Assembly: GCF_002139915.1 (NCBI RefSeq)
Contig: NZ_CP018788.1
Span: forward strand, 682,001-746,000
Reading direction: 5' to 3'
Length of the DNA stretch: 64,000 nucleotides
Source of the DNA: Campylobacter devanensis
Lineage (GTDB): Bacteria; Campylobacterota; Campylobacteria; Campylobacterales; Campylobacteraceae
In this document: positions 38,918-48,559 of the stretch, in pieces
Layout of the letters: the number at the start of each line of letters is the position of its first letter
Numbering within the stretch: the stretch's first letter is position 1
The notes under the pieces: model-generated
Database searches by the model: none
Told to the model about the DNA's origin: nothing
What the model saw: the letters and a program-made list of their open reading frames with translations, nothing else
Made by a program: the position numbers and the translations under genes

Positions 38918-40135
38918 ATTTATATCACTAAAGATAAAGTTATTTATTCCATTATTATATTTATATATTAGTTTTAATTTATGGGCTATTAAGATATTAT
39001 GTACTATATATAGACCTAGACCAAAGCTTTTTTTGGCATTTGTTCCTTGTGTAAATGGTTCTATATAGTACTTTATATCATTTTCTAATGGCTGGCCTTT
39101 TGATGAAAATACTATCTCATTGTTTGTGATTGTAATTTTAACAAATTTGTCATCTGAATATTTTAGAGCATTATCAATTATATTTTTACATGCAATTGCT
39201 AAAAGTTTAAAATCTGCCTTTACAGTAGCATCATCTATGGCCTCAATTCCAACGCTAGACTCTTCAGCCATAGCAATATCTATAGCTTCATCTATTACAT
39301 CTCTTACTTTACAAGGTTTTAATTCTCCTATTAATCTAGAAGTGGCACGCTCTACAGCTGCAAATTCATTTATTAAGCTCTCAAGTCGCTCAAATACATC
39401 GATTAAACGCTCTTGATTTTTATTTTTTTGAATCATCTCAGCAGTAATTCTACCTTTTGTAATTGGAGTTTTTAACTCATGCATGATATTGCGTAAAAAG
39501 AGCTGACGGCTATTATTTAAATTTTTAATCTGGCTAACAGCATCATAAAAAGCACTTGCTACCTGACTGATCTCATCATTTCCAGTGGCGACATTTTTGA
39601 TCTCTAAATCCCCTTGAGCAAATTTATCAATCTGGCGTTTTAACTTTCCAAGTGGCATAATCTTACGAATAATAAATATATATGTAAGCAAGATAATTCC
39701 AGCTACAAAAGCAAAAATAATCTGAATAATTATATATCTATATGGCTGATATGCTGTATCTATAAGAAGTAGAGTATTGTCATCTTTGGTAACCTTTAAA
39801 TAGTTTTTTTTCTCATAAAATAATATAGCGCTTGATCCTAATTCAGTAGTAATCTCTTCTAAGATTACAGCTTGATTTAGTATTTTTTCTTTTTTTTCTA
39901 TATTATCTATTTGGGGCATATATAAATTTGAGACCTGTTCTTTATACTCATCTTCATTAATTAACTCATTTAAATGAAGTAAAGTAGCCCTAGCTACAAT
40001 AGAATATTTGGTATTTAATTCTCTTGCGTAATTGGCTTTATCATACTCTATAAGCCATAAAAATGCTATTCCTATAGCCCCAATTCCAAGGGCGAAAATA
40101 AGCGTAATGGTGTAAAAAATTGATGAAAATCTCAT
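38888..40135 (-). CDS. cprS: sensor histidine kinase CprS
   Basis: This inner-membrane kinase has 415 residues. There are two membrane helices at about 8-30 and 132-158 with a periplasmic domain between, then a HAMP region, a phosphoacceptor His in RNIMHELKTPITKG, the N box in CKNIIDNALKYSD and the G box FGLGLYIVHN. It is paired with the response regulator upstream and the HtrA gene, the order of C. jejuni CprS-CprR-HtrA (Campylobacter planktonic growth regulation, linked to envelope and biofilm). Assignment to Cpr is by gene order, from memory. Its 3' end runs 30 bases into the convergent comEC gene. Confidence 0.87.
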   Translation of the reverse strand: MRFSSIFYTITLIFALGIGAIGIAFLWLIEYDKANYARELNTKYSIVARATLLHLNELINEDEYKEQVSNLYMPQIDNIEKKEKILNQAVILEEITTELGSSAILFYEKKNYLKVTKDDNTLLLIDTAYQPYRYIIIQIIFAFVAGIILLTYIFIIRKIMPLGKLKRQIDKFAQGDLEIKNVATGNDEISQVASAFYDAVSQIKNLNNSRQLFLRNIMHELKTPITKGRITAEMIQKNKNQERLIDVFERLESLINEFAAVERATSRLIGELKPCKVRDVIDEAIDIAMAEESSVGIEAIDDATVKADFKLLAIACKNIIDNALKYSDDKFVKITITNNEIVFSSKGQPLENDIKYYIEPFTQGTNAKKSFGLGLYIVHNILIAHKLKLIYKYNNGINNFIFSDINLNQGKNIDK

Positions 40136-40156
40136 TTTGCCCTTTTTGGTTTTAAT

Positions 40157-40831
40157 TTATTGTTCTAGCTTGTAGCCTACGCCCCTAATAGCGTGGATAT
40201 ATTTTGGCTCTTTTGGATTTTCACCTATTTTGGTGCGAATACGACCTATGATAACATCTATACTTTTATTTGTGCTATCTTCATTTATGGAGTTGCAATT
40301 ATAAATTAACTCTTCACGACTTATAGCGCCACCTTCTTTTTTAATTAAATATCTTAAGATATCATACTCAGCAACTGTAAGCTGAAGCGGCTCGCCTTTT
40401 AGAGTAATAATATGACGAAAATCATCACATACTAGATCTTTTGGAGCTGGAGATATCTCTTGCATTGTGATACTTTGGCGTCGTAAATGGCTTTTGATTC
40501 TAGCTAGAAGCTCTTGGGGATTATATGGTTTTGGCAAGTAATCATCTGCACCAAATTCAAATGCATTTATCTTATCGCTTATATCATGTCTAGCACTAGA
40601 GATAATGATGGGAATTGTATGTTTGGTGCGTATCTCTTTGCAAACCTCAAGCCCATCAATACCTGGCAAGGTAAGATCTAAAATAACTAGATCAAATTTA
40701 TTTGTATTAAGAGTAGAAAGGCCAAGATATGGATCATCACATATCTTAACCTCTATTTCAAATTGCTCTAAATATTCGCTTAATATCTCTGCAAGTTCAA
40801 AATCATCTTCAATCATTAGAATCTTTATCAT
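40157..40831 (-). CDS. cprR: response regulator CprR (OmpR family)
   Basis: This is a DNA-binding response regulator of 224 residues. The receiver domain has acidic residues in MIEDDFELAE and the phosphoacceptor Asp52 in LVILDLTLPG, then Lys in DDYLPKPYNP. The C-terminal winged helix has VAEYDILRYLIKKEGGAISR and the tail RGVGYKLEQ. It is transcribed with cprS and lies next to htrA, a known CprRS target in C. jejuni. C. jejuni CprR is reported as essential. Confidence 0.9.
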   Translation of the reverse strand: MIKILMIEDDFELAEILSEYLEQFEIEVKICDDPYLGLSTLNTNKFDLVILDLTLPGIDGLEVCKEIRTKHTIPIIISSARHDISDKINAFEFGADDYLPKPYNPQELLARIKSHLRRQSITMQEISPAPKDLVCDDFRHIITLKGEPLQLTVAEYDILRYLIKKEGGAISREELIYNCNSINEDSTNKSIDVIIGRIRTKIGENPKEPKYIHAIRGVGYKLEQ

Positions 40832-40876
40832 ATATCTGCCTTATAAATTTGAGCTGATTATAGCCAAAAATAGCTA

Positions 40877-42289
40877 TTATTTCAATACAAGCCCCATTAA
40901 AATTCCAGCTCTATTTATCCAGATTATTGGTTTTCTTTTTGATGCTTTTGACGCTTTTATCTCTTGGCTAAATTCATTAATATTATTTATAATTTTCTCA
41001 TTTACTTGAATAATTATATCTCCACTTTCAAAGCCTGTATGTGCAGCATTTGAACCATCTTTGACATCTGTGATTAATATACCTTTTATCTCTTGAGGTA
41101 TTTTGTATTTATATTTTATTTCTTCACTTAAATTTTGCACGCTTAAGCCATCAATGCTTAAATTTTCAGCTGTATTACCAGTAACATCTGTATCAGCTAG
41201 CTGGAGTTTAGTAGAGTAGATTTTTCCTGCTCTTTCATATTCTAAATTAATTTTTGTATTTGGCGAGTATGCACCAATTATATTTTTTAAATCATTTGCA
41301 CTTTTTATGATTGTATTATCTACTTTGATGATAAGGTCGCCTCTTTGAAGGCCGGCTTTACTAGCTGGATAGTCTTTTTCTACATTAGTAATTAATGCGC
41401 CTTCTTTGTTTTTATATATCTCTTTTTGGTCTTTTGTTAAATTTGCAATCATAACACCAATGTAGCCACGAGTTATCTTTCCATCGCTAATTAGCTTTTG
41501 AGCTATTGTTTTTACCATATTTGATGGAATGGCAAATCCTATTCCATTATTGCCTCCACTTCGGCTAAGAATAGCTGAGTTTATACCAACTAAGGCACCA
41601 CGACTATCTATTAAAGCACCGCCACTATTTCCAGGATTTATACTAGCATCTGTTTGGATAAAATCTTCATATTGATTTAATCCAATATTATCTTTATTTA
41701 ATCCACTTATTATTCCGCTTGTGATACTTCCACCTACGCCAAAAGGATTACCAATAGCAAATACTACATCGCCTTCAAGAAGCTTAGAGCTATCAGCAAA
41801 ATATGCTGGTTCTAGGTTTTTAGCATCTATTTTTATAATTGCTAAATCTGTTTTTGGGTCTGAGCCAATTATTTTAGCTTTATACTCTTTTGAATTATCT
41901 AACATTGATACTATAATCTCATCGCTATCTTCTATTACATGATAATTTGTAACTATATAGCCATCACTAGAGATGATTACACCTGAACCAAGAGATGAGC
42001 TTTTTTGGCTTCTTTGTTCTGGAATATTAAAACCAAAACCAAAAAATTCTTTAAAAAATGGATCATTCATTAGGCTATTTAGATTATTTTTTACCTTTAT
42101 AGTTTTGGTTGTTGATATATTTACAACTGTCTGTTTTGCTTTTTGAATTGAACTATTATATGATAGGATTGAGTTTTGATCTATAGTTGGATTTATGCGG
42201 TTAAAATTTGGGTTTGCATCACTAAATTCTACATTAGCACCAAAAATTGTTGAGGCTGCTATAAGTGATATTAATGTTATTTTTTTCAT
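40877..42289 (-). CDS. htrA: periplasmic serine protease HtrA (DegP/DegQ type)
   Basis: This is a periplasmic chaperone-protease of 470 residues. A signal peptide (ITLISLIAASTIFGA) precedes the trypsin-like domain, with triad His117 (VTNYHVIED), Asp148 (KTDLAIIKID) and Ser222 (INPGNSGGALID). Two PDZ domains follow, at about 275-365 and 375-465. In Campylobacter it degrades misfolded exported proteins and opens host cell junctions by cutting E-cadherin. It is divergent from cbpA and lies beside CprRS. AAGGGGA before the ATG is a good ribosome site. Confidence 0.96.
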   Translation of the reverse strand: MKKITLISLIAASTIFGANVEFSDANPNFNRINPTIDQNSILSYNSSIQKAKQTVVNISTTKTIKVKNNLNSLMNDPFFKEFFGFGFNIPEQRSQKSSSLGSGVIISSDGYIVTNYHVIEDSDEIIVSMLDNSKEYKAKIIGSDPKTDLAIIKIDAKNLEPAYFADSSKLLEGDVVFAIGNPFGVGGSITSGIISGLNKDNIGLNQYEDFIQTDASINPGNSGGALIDSRGALVGINSAILSRSGGNNGIGFAIPSNMVKTIAQKLISDGKITRGYIGVMIANLTKDQKEIYKNKEGALITNVEKDYPASKAGLQRGDLIIKVDNTIIKSANDLKNIIGAYSPNTKINLEYERAGKIYSTKLQLADTDVTGNTAENLSIDGLSVQNLSEEIKYKYKIPQEIKGILITDVKDGSNAAHTGFESGDIIIQVNEKIINNINEFSQEIKASKASKRKPIIWINRAGILMGLVLK

Positions 42290-42317
42290 ATTATTCCCCT
42301 TTAAAAAGTTGCTTTGG

Positions 42318-42323
42318 ATTATA
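42318..42323 (-). promoter_or_regulatory. -10 element for htrA
   Basis: On the minus strand TATAAT lies 29 bases before the htrA start (context ACATAATATAATCC). It shares the intergenic region with the cbpA promoter and operator. Confidence 0.45.
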
Positions 42324-42372
42324 TTATGTAGGGATAAATATAAATTTAATATTTATACAAATGAATTTAAAT

Positions 42373-42397
42373 AAGTTGATTGACATTAGCTCAACTT
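42373..42397. promoter_or_regulatory. HspR-type operator (HAIR-like inverted repeat)
   Basis: AAGTTGA (42373-42379) and TCAACTT (42391-42397) are perfect inverse complements. With a seven-base spacer they read GTTGATT-N7-GCTCAAC, matching five of seven positions per arm of the HAIR consensus CTTGAGT-N7-ACTCAAG bound by HspR. The site overlaps the -35 box of the cbpA promoter, and HspR is encoded two genes downstream. Binding by HspR is inferred. Confidence 0.6.
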
Positions 42398-42409
42398 TTA
42401 TGATATAAT
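42380..42409 (+). promoter_or_regulatory. consensus sigma-70 promoter of cbpA-hspR
   Basis: TTGACA (42380-42385) and TATAAT (42404-42409) with an 18-bp spacer form a nearly perfect promoter, unusual for a genus in which -35 boxes are weak. The HspR-type repeat overlaps its -35 end, consistent with repression. Transcription would begin about 42416, leaving a leader of roughly 25 bases; GGAG precedes the ATG. Confidence 0.7.
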
Positions 42410-42440
42410 ATATATAAAAAGATATAAGTGGAGAATTATA

Positions 42441-43319
42441 ATGAGTAATAGTTTATATGAAACTTTGGGAATCTCTAAAGATGCTAGTAGCGATGAGATT
42501 AAAAAAGCCTATAGAAAGCTAGCTAGGCAGTATCATCCCGATATCAATAAAGACCCAGGGACTGAAGAGAAATTTAAAGAGATTAATGCTGCTTATGAAA
42601 TTTTAAGCGATGAAACGAAGCGTAGGCAGTATGATCAATATGGCGATAGTATGTTTGGCGGACAGAGTTTCCATGATTTTAGTAGAGAAAATTTTGGCGG
42701 TAATGCTGATTTTAATGATATATTAAATCAACTTTTTGGCAATTTTGGCGGTGCAGGACGATCTAAGAGAGGATTTAGTTCAGCAGGTTTTGGTGGATTT
42801 GATGGTTTTGATCAAGGATTTGGGCAAAATTTAGATATTCAAGTTAGGATAAATATTTCATTTGAACTAGCTGTAAATGGCGGTGATTATGAGTTTAGTA
42901 TAAATGGCGAAAAGATTAAAATCAAAATTCCAGCCGGATTAAATAGCGGTGAAAAGCTACGGGCTAGAAATAAAGGTAAAAGCGCTGGAAACCATAGAGG
43001 AGATCTAATTATTACTGTAAATATAGAAGAGGATAAGGAGTATAAAAGAGATGGCGATGATTTGTATAAAAATTTAGATTTAACTCTTAAAACTGCTCTT
43101 TTTGGTGATAAAATTGATGTAAAGACATTTAAAAAAGATGTATCAATCAAAATACCGCCTAATACTAAAAATGGTCAAAAAATTAGATTAAAAGGTTATG
43201 GTGTAAAAAATAGAAAAAGCAACATCTATGGCGATATGTATTTAGTTACTAATATAATTTTACCAGATATTGAGCAGATTGATCCGCAATTAAGAGATAT
43301 GTTGCAAAGCAAACTATAA
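42441..43319 (+). CDS. cbpA: curved-DNA-binding/DnaJ-class co-chaperone CbpA
   Basis: This is a DnaJ-like co-chaperone of 292 residues. The J domain has [17 protein letters not shown] with the HPD motif at about 32-34. A Gly/Phe-rich linker (about 72-130) is followed by the C-terminal substrate domain with no zinc-finger Cys motifs, which separates it from DnaJ. It starts 31 bp after the promoter and operator and precedes hspR by 10 bases, so it probably helps DnaK in heat stress and is co-transcribed with its repressor. Confidence 0.93.
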   Translation: MSNSLYETLGISKDASSDEIKKAYRKLARQYHPDINKDPGTEEKFKEINAAYEILSDETKRRQYDQYGDSMFGGQSFHDFSRENFGGNADFNDILNQLFGNFGGAGRSKRGFSSAGFGGFDGFDQGFGQNLDIQVRINISFELAVNGGDYEFSINGEKIKIKIPAGLNSGEKLRARNKGKSAGNHRGDLIITVNIEEDKEYKRDGDDLYKNLDLTLKTALFGDKIDVKTFKKDVSIKIPPNTKNGQKIRLKGYGVKNRKSNIYGDMYLVTNIILPDIEQIDPQLRDMLQSKL

Positions 43320-43329
43320 AGGAGATGGT

Positions 43330-43689
43330 ATGAGAGATTATGAAGAGCCGGTCTATCTAATAAGCGTAGTAGCAAAGGTTTTAAGTATCCATCCCCAAAC
43401 TCTAAGACAGTATGAAAGAGAGGGATTAGTAGAGCCTAGCAGAACTGAAGGCAAGATGAGACTCTATAGCGAAAAAGATCTTGATAGGATTAAGATGATT
43501 TTAAGACTTACTAGAGATTTAGGTGTAAATTTAGCAGGTGTTGATGTGATTTTACGCTTAAAACAAAGACTTGAAGAGTATGAAGCTGTAATAGAGGAGT
43601 TAAGGGCAAATATAAAAACACAAAATAAAGGTTCGCTAGTCAAGCGTGGTAGTAGTTTTGATTTAATATTTGTAAATGATAAAAAGTAG
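43330..43689 (+). CDS. hspR: heat shock repressor HspR (MerR family)
   Basis: This DNA-binding repressor of 119 residues has the MerR winged helix: YLISVVAKVLSIHPQTLRQY and EREGLVEPSRTEGKMRLYSE, with a C-terminal coiled coil (about 85-105). It represses chaperone genes by binding HAIR repeats and DnaK feedback is known in other bacteria. The HAIR-like site upstream of cbpA suggests autoregulation. It lies 10 bases after cbpA with AAAGGAG before the ATG. Confidence 0.95.
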   Translation: MRDYEEPVYLISVVAKVLSIHPQTLRQYEREGLVEPSRTEGKMRLYSEKDLDRIKMILRLTRDLGVNLAGVDVILRLKQRLEEYEAVIEELRANIKTQNKGSLVKRGSSFDLIFVNDKK

Positions 43690-43694
43690 AGAAA

Positions 43695-45362
43695 ATGGAT
43701 AATATCATATATATATTTGTAATAACAGCTGGTTGTGCTGTTTTATTTAATCTTATATTTCGCAGATATGGAATCCCAACTATTATAGGTTATATTGCTA
43801 CAGGAATCTTGATTTCACAGCTTTTTGGACTAAAAAATAATCATGATTTAAGTTTTGTAGCTGAATTTGGGATTGTATTTTTGATGTTTACTATTGGGCT
43901 TGAGTTTAGCATTAAGCATTTAATGTCAATGAAAAAATATGTATTTATATATGGTCCTATTCAAGTATTTGCTACTGGTTTTGCATGTAGCATTTTATCG
44001 GTTTATATATTTGATATAGATATTAAAAGCGCTATTATTATAGGCTTTGCATTATCTCTTAGTTCCACAGCAATAGTTTTAAAAACATTAAATGATAATG
44101 GGCATATATCAAAGCGTTATGGACGCAAGGTACTTGGAATATTATTATTTCAAGATATAGCAGTTATTCCTTTGCTTTTAATGATAGATATATTTAATGT
44201 AGAAGATGGCGCTGTAAGCTCTTTGATATTTACATCTATGGTTAGTGCTGTAATATTAATTGTAATATTATATTTTATTGGTAAGTATATATTAAGTCGT
44301 GTTTTATATTTAGTAGTGAGTGCAAATTCAAAAGAGATATTTATAACTACTATTTTATTTACGGTTATTGGCTCTAGCTTTTTAGCGCACTATTTTGGAT
44401 TTAGTTATTCACTTGGAGCATTTATTGCTGGTATGCTAATAGCTGAAACGCAGTATAAACATCAGATTGAGACAGACCTTATACCTTTTAGAGATCTTCT
44501 TTTGGGTCTATTTTTTATAACAGTTGGTATGCAGATAAACTTTAATGTAATTGCTAATAATCTTTTTATAATTGCTTTAGTTTTGATTACTGTTTTAATA
44601 ATTAAAGCTTTGATTATTTATCTATTCTTAATGATATTAACTAGAAAAAAAGTCGCATTAAAAGCAGCGCTAAGCTTAGCTCAAGTTGGAGAGTTTGCTT
44701 TAGCTATATTTACATTATTATCTGTAAAAGGTATGGCTGATGATAAAACATTGCAGATTTTAACTGCTGTAGTAGTTATATCTATGGTTCTTACTCCATT
44801 TATCTTAAAAAATGTGAGCAAAATCGCTGATAGCATGGAAGAGCAAGATGAGCTAATGCAGGAAGTTGTAACTACAAAAGAACAAGATGAGATAGAAGAG
44901 CTTGTAAATATAGATATTCCAGAGTATAAAAACCATTTTGTAGTATGTGGATATGGCAAGCTTGGTCGTGAAATAGTAAGGCAATTAAAGGCTAAAGGTT
45001 GTTCATATATAGCACTTGAAAATGATTTAAATTTAGTAGAGCGTGGTAAGAATAGTAGAGATAATGTATATTATGGAAATGCTATTCAAAAAACTACTTT
45101 AGAAAAAGCTCATATTAAAAATTGTATAGCTACAATAATTGCTGTTAGCAATGAACAAAAATCAGAGTTAATAGCAAACTCTATAAAAAATCTAGGATAT
45201 GATGTAAATACTATTATAAGATTTGCTGATACTATTGAGAAGGGGCTTTATACTGATTTTGGAGATCATTTTTATTTGATTAAAGAGAGAGAAGCTGTGG
45301 CTAAAGCTATTATTAGTAAGGCTTTAAAGTGCAAAATAAATAATGACTTAAATCAAGGATAA
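43695..45362 (+). CDS. kefB: KefB-type potassium/proton antiporter (CPA2)
   Basis: This inner-membrane K+ efflux antiporter has 555 residues. Twelve or so helices (about 5-385) include the family region FALSLSSTAIVLKTL and VGEFALAIFTLLS. The C-terminal half has an RCK-N/TrkA-N domain (HFVVCGYGKLGREIVRQLKA, about 415-540) with a Rossmann GxGxxG. It follows hspR by 5 bases and is likely in the same stress operon. Gene order cbpA-hspR-kefB is shared with C. jejuni (from memory). Confidence 0.9.
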   Translation: MDNIIYIFVITAGCAVLFNLIFRRYGIPTIIGYIATGILISQLFGLKNNHDLSFVAEFGIVFLMFTIGLEFSIKHLMSMKKYVFIYGPIQVFATGFACSILSVYIFDIDIKSAIIIGFALSLSSTAIVLKTLNDNGHISKRYGRKVLGILLFQDIAVIPLLLMIDIFNVEDGAVSSLIFTSMVSAVILIVILYFIGKYILSRVLYLVVSANSKEIFITTILFTVIGSSFLAHYFGFSYSLGAFIAGMLIAETQYKHQIETDLIPFRDLLLGLFFITVGMQINFNVIANNLFIIALVLITVLIIKALIIYLFLMILTRKKVALKAALSLAQVGEFALAIFTLLSVKGMADDKTLQILTAVVVISMVLTPFILKNVSKIADSMEEQDELMQEVVTTKEQDEIEELVNIDIPEYKNHFVVCGYGKLGREIVRQLKAKGCSYIALENDLNLVERGKNSRDNVYYGNAIQKTTLEKAHIKNCIATIIAVSNEQKSELIANSIKNLGYDVNTIIRFADTIEKGLYTDFGDHFYLIKEREAVAKAIISKALKCKINNDLNQG

Positions 45363-45364
45363 TT

Positions 45365-46801
45365 ATGGATAATTCGTTGATTATATTTGGAGGATTATTT
45401 ATCCTTAGTGTTTTATTTAGCAAAATATCTGATAAATATGGAGTTCCAGCACTGCTTATGTTTTTAGCAATTGGTATGCTAGCAGGTAGCGATGGGCTTA
45501 TAGGGCTTGAATTTGATAATGCTAAAATAGCTGAAAATGTAGGAACTATAGCACTTATATATATACTGTTTTCTGGTGGATTTAATACCAACTATAAATC
45601 AATAAAACCTATTTTTAAAAGCGGTATAGTATTAGCAACTTTTGGGGTTGTTATCTCAGCTGTGATTACTGGAGTATTTGCTTATTATATAATTGGCTTT
45701 TCTATGCTTGAGTCGTTACTATTTGGTGCAATTATTAGCTCGACTGATGCAGCAGCAGTATTTTCTATTATGCGTTCAACTAAACTTAAAAATAATCTTG
45801 CTTCGCTACTTGAGTTTGAAAGTGGTAGTAATGATCCGATGGCTATCTTTTTAACTATTACTCTACTTGGACTTCTTACAGCTACTACAGTTATAGATCC
45901 ATACACAATGAGTATCAAGCTTATACTTGAGTTTATCCTTGGTGGTACAATGGGTTATGTATTTGGTATTATAATCCCAAGCCTTATAAATAGAGTAAAG
46001 CTAGGCTCTTGGGGGTTATATCCAGTGCTTTTAATAGCTTTGGTTGCTGTGCTTTTTGGTTTGACAGAAAAGATTGGTGGTAATGGATATATTGCAGTAT
46101 ATGTAGCTGGAATTATCGCTAATAAAAAAGAGTTTTTGTATAAAAAGAATTTAACTGGTTTCTTTGATGGAATAGCTTGGATGATGCAGATATTTATCTT
46201 CCTTACACTTGGGCTTTTGGTCTTTCCTAGCGAACTACCTCATGTTGCTATGATTAGTATTTTAATGTCGCTTGTTGTTATGTTTATTTCAAGACCTATT
46301 AGTGTATTTATGTCTACTATATTTTCTAAATATAATTTAAAAGAGAAGTGCTTTATCTCATGGGTTGGCCTTAGAGGAGTTGTTCCTATTATTTTGGCTA
46401 CATATCCTCTCTCAGCTGAACTAGAAAATGGTCAATTAATCTTTAATATAATATTTTTTATGGTATTAATATCTGTGCTTACTCAAGGCACTACGCTTAA
46501 TAAAAGCGGAAAAATATTTGGAGTTATCGAACCATCTAAGGCTACAATTCCAAATATGCCTAGCAGTCCAATATCTTATTCGGACATAAAGCAGTATAAA
46601 ATAGGGGAATCATCAAAGGTAATTGGTAAAAACTTAACGGAGCTTGGTTTGCCAGATGATTTTTTAATCGTTTTAGCAAAACGAAATGGCGAGCTTATAA
46701 AGGTTAGTGGTTCATTTGAATTTATGCAAAATGATATTTTGCTTATTTTGTGCAATAGCGAGTTAAGATATCAAAAGATTATTAGAATTTATGAGTTATA
46801 G
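45365..46801 (+). CDS. CPA1-family cation/proton antiporter (NhaP2/CvrA type)
   Basis: This is an inner-membrane antiporter of 478 residues with about 12 helices and the CPA1 motif SSTDAAAVFSIMRS followed by LEFESGSNDPMAIFLT, where the Asp residues bind cations. The C-terminal TrkA-C-like part (about 395-478) fits the NhaP2/CvrA K+/H+ type with ligand-gated control. It starts 3 bases after kefB, so two different K+ or Na+ antiporters are co-expressed. Ion preference is inferred. Confidence 0.88.
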   Translation: MDNSLIIFGGLFILSVLFSKISDKYGVPALLMFLAIGMLAGSDGLIGLEFDNAKIAENVGTIALIYILFSGGFNTNYKSIKPIFKSGIVLATFGVVISAVITGVFAYYIIGFSMLESLLFGAIISSTDAAAVFSIMRSTKLKNNLASLLEFESGSNDPMAIFLTITLLGLLTATTVIDPYTMSIKLILEFILGGTMGYVFGIIIPSLINRVKLGSWGLYPVLLIALVAVLFGLTEKIGGNGYIAVYVAGIIANKKEFLYKKNLTGFFDGIAWMMQIFIFLTLGLLVFPSELPHVAMISILMSLVVMFISRPISVFMSTIFSKYNLKEKCFISWVGLRGVVPIILATYPLSAELENGQLIFNIIFFMVLISVLTQGTTLNKSGKIFGVIEPSKATIPNMPSSPISYSDIKQYKIGESSKVIGKNLTELGLPDDFLIVLAKRNGELIKVSGSFEFMQNDILLILCNSELRYQKIIRIYEL

Positions 46802-46809
46802 GATTAAAT

Positions 46810-47571
46810 TTGGAATTAGAAATTTGGATATTTATACTTCTATTTTTTGTAGCATTTTTTAGTGGATTTATAGATGCAATTGCTGGAGGTGGAGGGCTAA
46901 TTACCATCCCAGCATTAATAGCAGTTGGTATCCCAGAGCATGTAGCATTAGCTACAAATAAACTACAAGCTACATTTGGTAGTTTTACAGCAGCAGCTAA
47001 TTTCACTCATAAAAAAATGGTGGATTTTAACTCTCTTTGGCGCGGAATTATATGGACATTTGTAGGGGCAGTGTGTGGTACATGGTCAGTACTTTTAATC
47101 GATGCTGTGGTTATTAAATATCTAATTCCAATCTGTTTAGCAGCAATTTTAATCTACACTATTTTTACTCCAAACCTTGGTCAAATTGATAGAGAAAAGA
47201 GAATAAGTCAAAATTTATTTTACGCTATTTTTGGGTTAGGAATTGGATTTTATGATGGATTTATGGGGCCTGGTACTGGATCGTTTTGGATGTTTGCTTT
47301 TGCTAGTTTGCTTGGTTTAAATTTAAAAACCGCAGTAGCAAATACTAAAATCTTAAATTTTACTTCTAATATCGTATCTTTAGCTGTATTTATTGGAGGT
47401 GGGCAAATTCTATGGCTACTTGGAATAGTTATGGGTTTTGGCCAAATGATTGGAGCATATTTTGGATCGCATATGGTCATAAAAAAAGAGATTAAATTTA
47501 TAAAAATTATCTTTTTAACTGTGGTAAGTTTAACTATTGTTAAGATTATTTATGATTTATTTATTAAATAA
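46810..47571 (+). CDS. TSUP/TauE-SafE family membrane transporter
   Basis: This is a 253-residue inner-membrane protein with seven or eight helices and TSUP features: an N-terminal helix ending FSGFIDAIAGGGGLITIPAL and a second repeat start DGFMGPGTGSFWMF. The family exports or imports small sulfur-containing or organic anions. The substrate is unknown. The start is a TTG at 46810 with GGATT upstream; an in-frame ATG appears only far inside. It follows the CPA1 gene by 8 bases. Confidence 0.85.
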   Translation: MELEIWIFILLFFVAFFSGFIDAIAGGGGLITIPALIAVGIPEHVALATNKLQATFGSFTAAANFTHKKMVDFNSLWRGIIWTFVGAVCGTWSVLLIDAVVIKYLIPICLAAILIYTIFTPNLGQIDREKRISQNLFYAIFGLGIGFYDGFMGPGTGSFWMFAFASLLGLNLKTAVANTKILNFTSNIVSLAVFIGGGQILWLLGIVMGFGQMIGAYFGSHMVIKKEIKFIKIIFLTVVSLTIVKIIYDLFIK

Positions 47572-47642
47572 AATTTAGAATAAAATAACCAAAAATAGAT
47601 ATTTAAATTGATTTTTTAATTTGTGCTTAATCTAAATTAAGA

Positions 47643-47648
47643 TATAAT
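47643..47648 (+). promoter_or_regulatory. -10 element for atpB
   Basis: TATAAT in the context AAGATATAATTACC lies 31 bp before the atpB start. AAAAGG at 47665-47670 is the ribosome site. Confidence 0.55.
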
Positions 47649-47679
47649 TACCGCAAATTTTTTTAAAAGGCGCTTTTCT

Positions 47680-48360
47680 ATGAAAGATCTGTTTCTCTTT
47701 TCAAATTTGATCGTTAATGATCATAGCTTTACGTACCTTTTTCACATTATTTTAGTTGCGATTATAGTACTAATTGTTGCTAAAATGGCTACTAGCTCGA
47801 TGCAGCTTGTACCTCGTGGTACTCAAAATTTACTTGAGGCATATTTAGAAGGTATTGTATCAATGGGTCGTGATGTAATGGGTAGTGATGAGCTTGCTAG
47901 AAAGTATCTACCGCTAGTAGCTACAATTGGTTTAATCGTATTGACAAGTAATGTAATTGGTATTATTCCTGGTTTTGAAGCTCCTAGTTCTAGCTTGAAT
48001 CTAACTCTTTGTTTGGCTCTTTGTGTGTTTATATATTACAACTTTGAAGGTATTCGCACTCAAGGTGTGATTAAATATTTTGCCCATTTTATGGGACCAA
48101 ATAAATTTCTTGCTCCTTTAATGTTTCCTATCGAGATTGTATCTCATTTATCTCGTATAGTTTCATTATCATTTAGGCTTTTTGGAAATATTAAAGGCGA
48201 TGATCTATTTTTGATGGTTGTTCTTAGTCTTGCTCCGTGGGTTGCTCCACTTCCAGCATTTGCATTACTAACATTTATGGCATTGCTACAAACATTTATC
48301 TTTATGATTTTAACATATGTTTATTTAGCTGGTGCTGTGGTAGTTTCTGAAGAGCATTAA
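47680..48360 (+). CDS. atpB: ATP synthase subunit a
   Basis: This is the membrane subunit of F0 that forms the proton half-channels. It has 226 residues and five or six helices. The essential Arg lies in [19 protein letters not shown], with [15 protein letters not shown] after it. As in other Campylobacterota, atpB stands apart from the other atp genes. A clear TATAAT promoter precedes it. Confidence 0.96.
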   Translation: MKDLFLFSNLIVNDHSFTYLFHIILVAIIVLIVAKMATSSMQLVPRGTQNLLEAYLEGIVSMGRDVMGSDELARKYLPLVATIGLIVLTSNVIGIIPGFEAPSSSLNLTLCLALCVFIYYNFEGIRTQGVIKYFAHFMGPNKFLAPLMFPIEIVSHLSRIVSLSFRLFGNIKGDDLFLMVVLSLAPWVAPLPAFALLTFMALLQTFIFMILTYVYLAGAVVVSEEH

Positions 48361-48364
48361 TTTT

Positions 48365-48559
48365 TTGGTATATATTTTAAATTTTATTCTAGGTGCGTCG
48401 TGGGCAGTTGCTATTGTCGGCGCACTATTTTGTATCTATCATTTTTATTTTTTAGGACTTTTTCTTAGTGGTTTAATTGGGGCTAGTTTTGGTCTTATTT
48501 TAGCTTTGATATCATATCTGTTATTAAGGATTTTAAATAGTGATCAAGTATGCAATTAG
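48365..48559 (+). CDS. small hypothetical membrane protein
   Basis: This 64-residue protein is almost entirely hydrophobic, with two helices (about 4-27 and 31-57) and a short polar tail. It follows atpB by 4 bases and overlaps the ThiE-like gene by 20. The start is a TTG at 48365. An integral membrane protein follows atpB in C. jejuni by memory. Its role is unknown. Confidence 0.65.
   Translation: MVYILNFILGASWAVAIVGALFCIYHFYFLGLFLSGLIGASFGLILALISYLLLRILNSDQVCN

Noticed and set aside
41721-42289. Antisense frame in htrA as a small regulator
   Set aside because: The codons mirror the conserved protease domain; no promoter or ribosome site was found on that strand.
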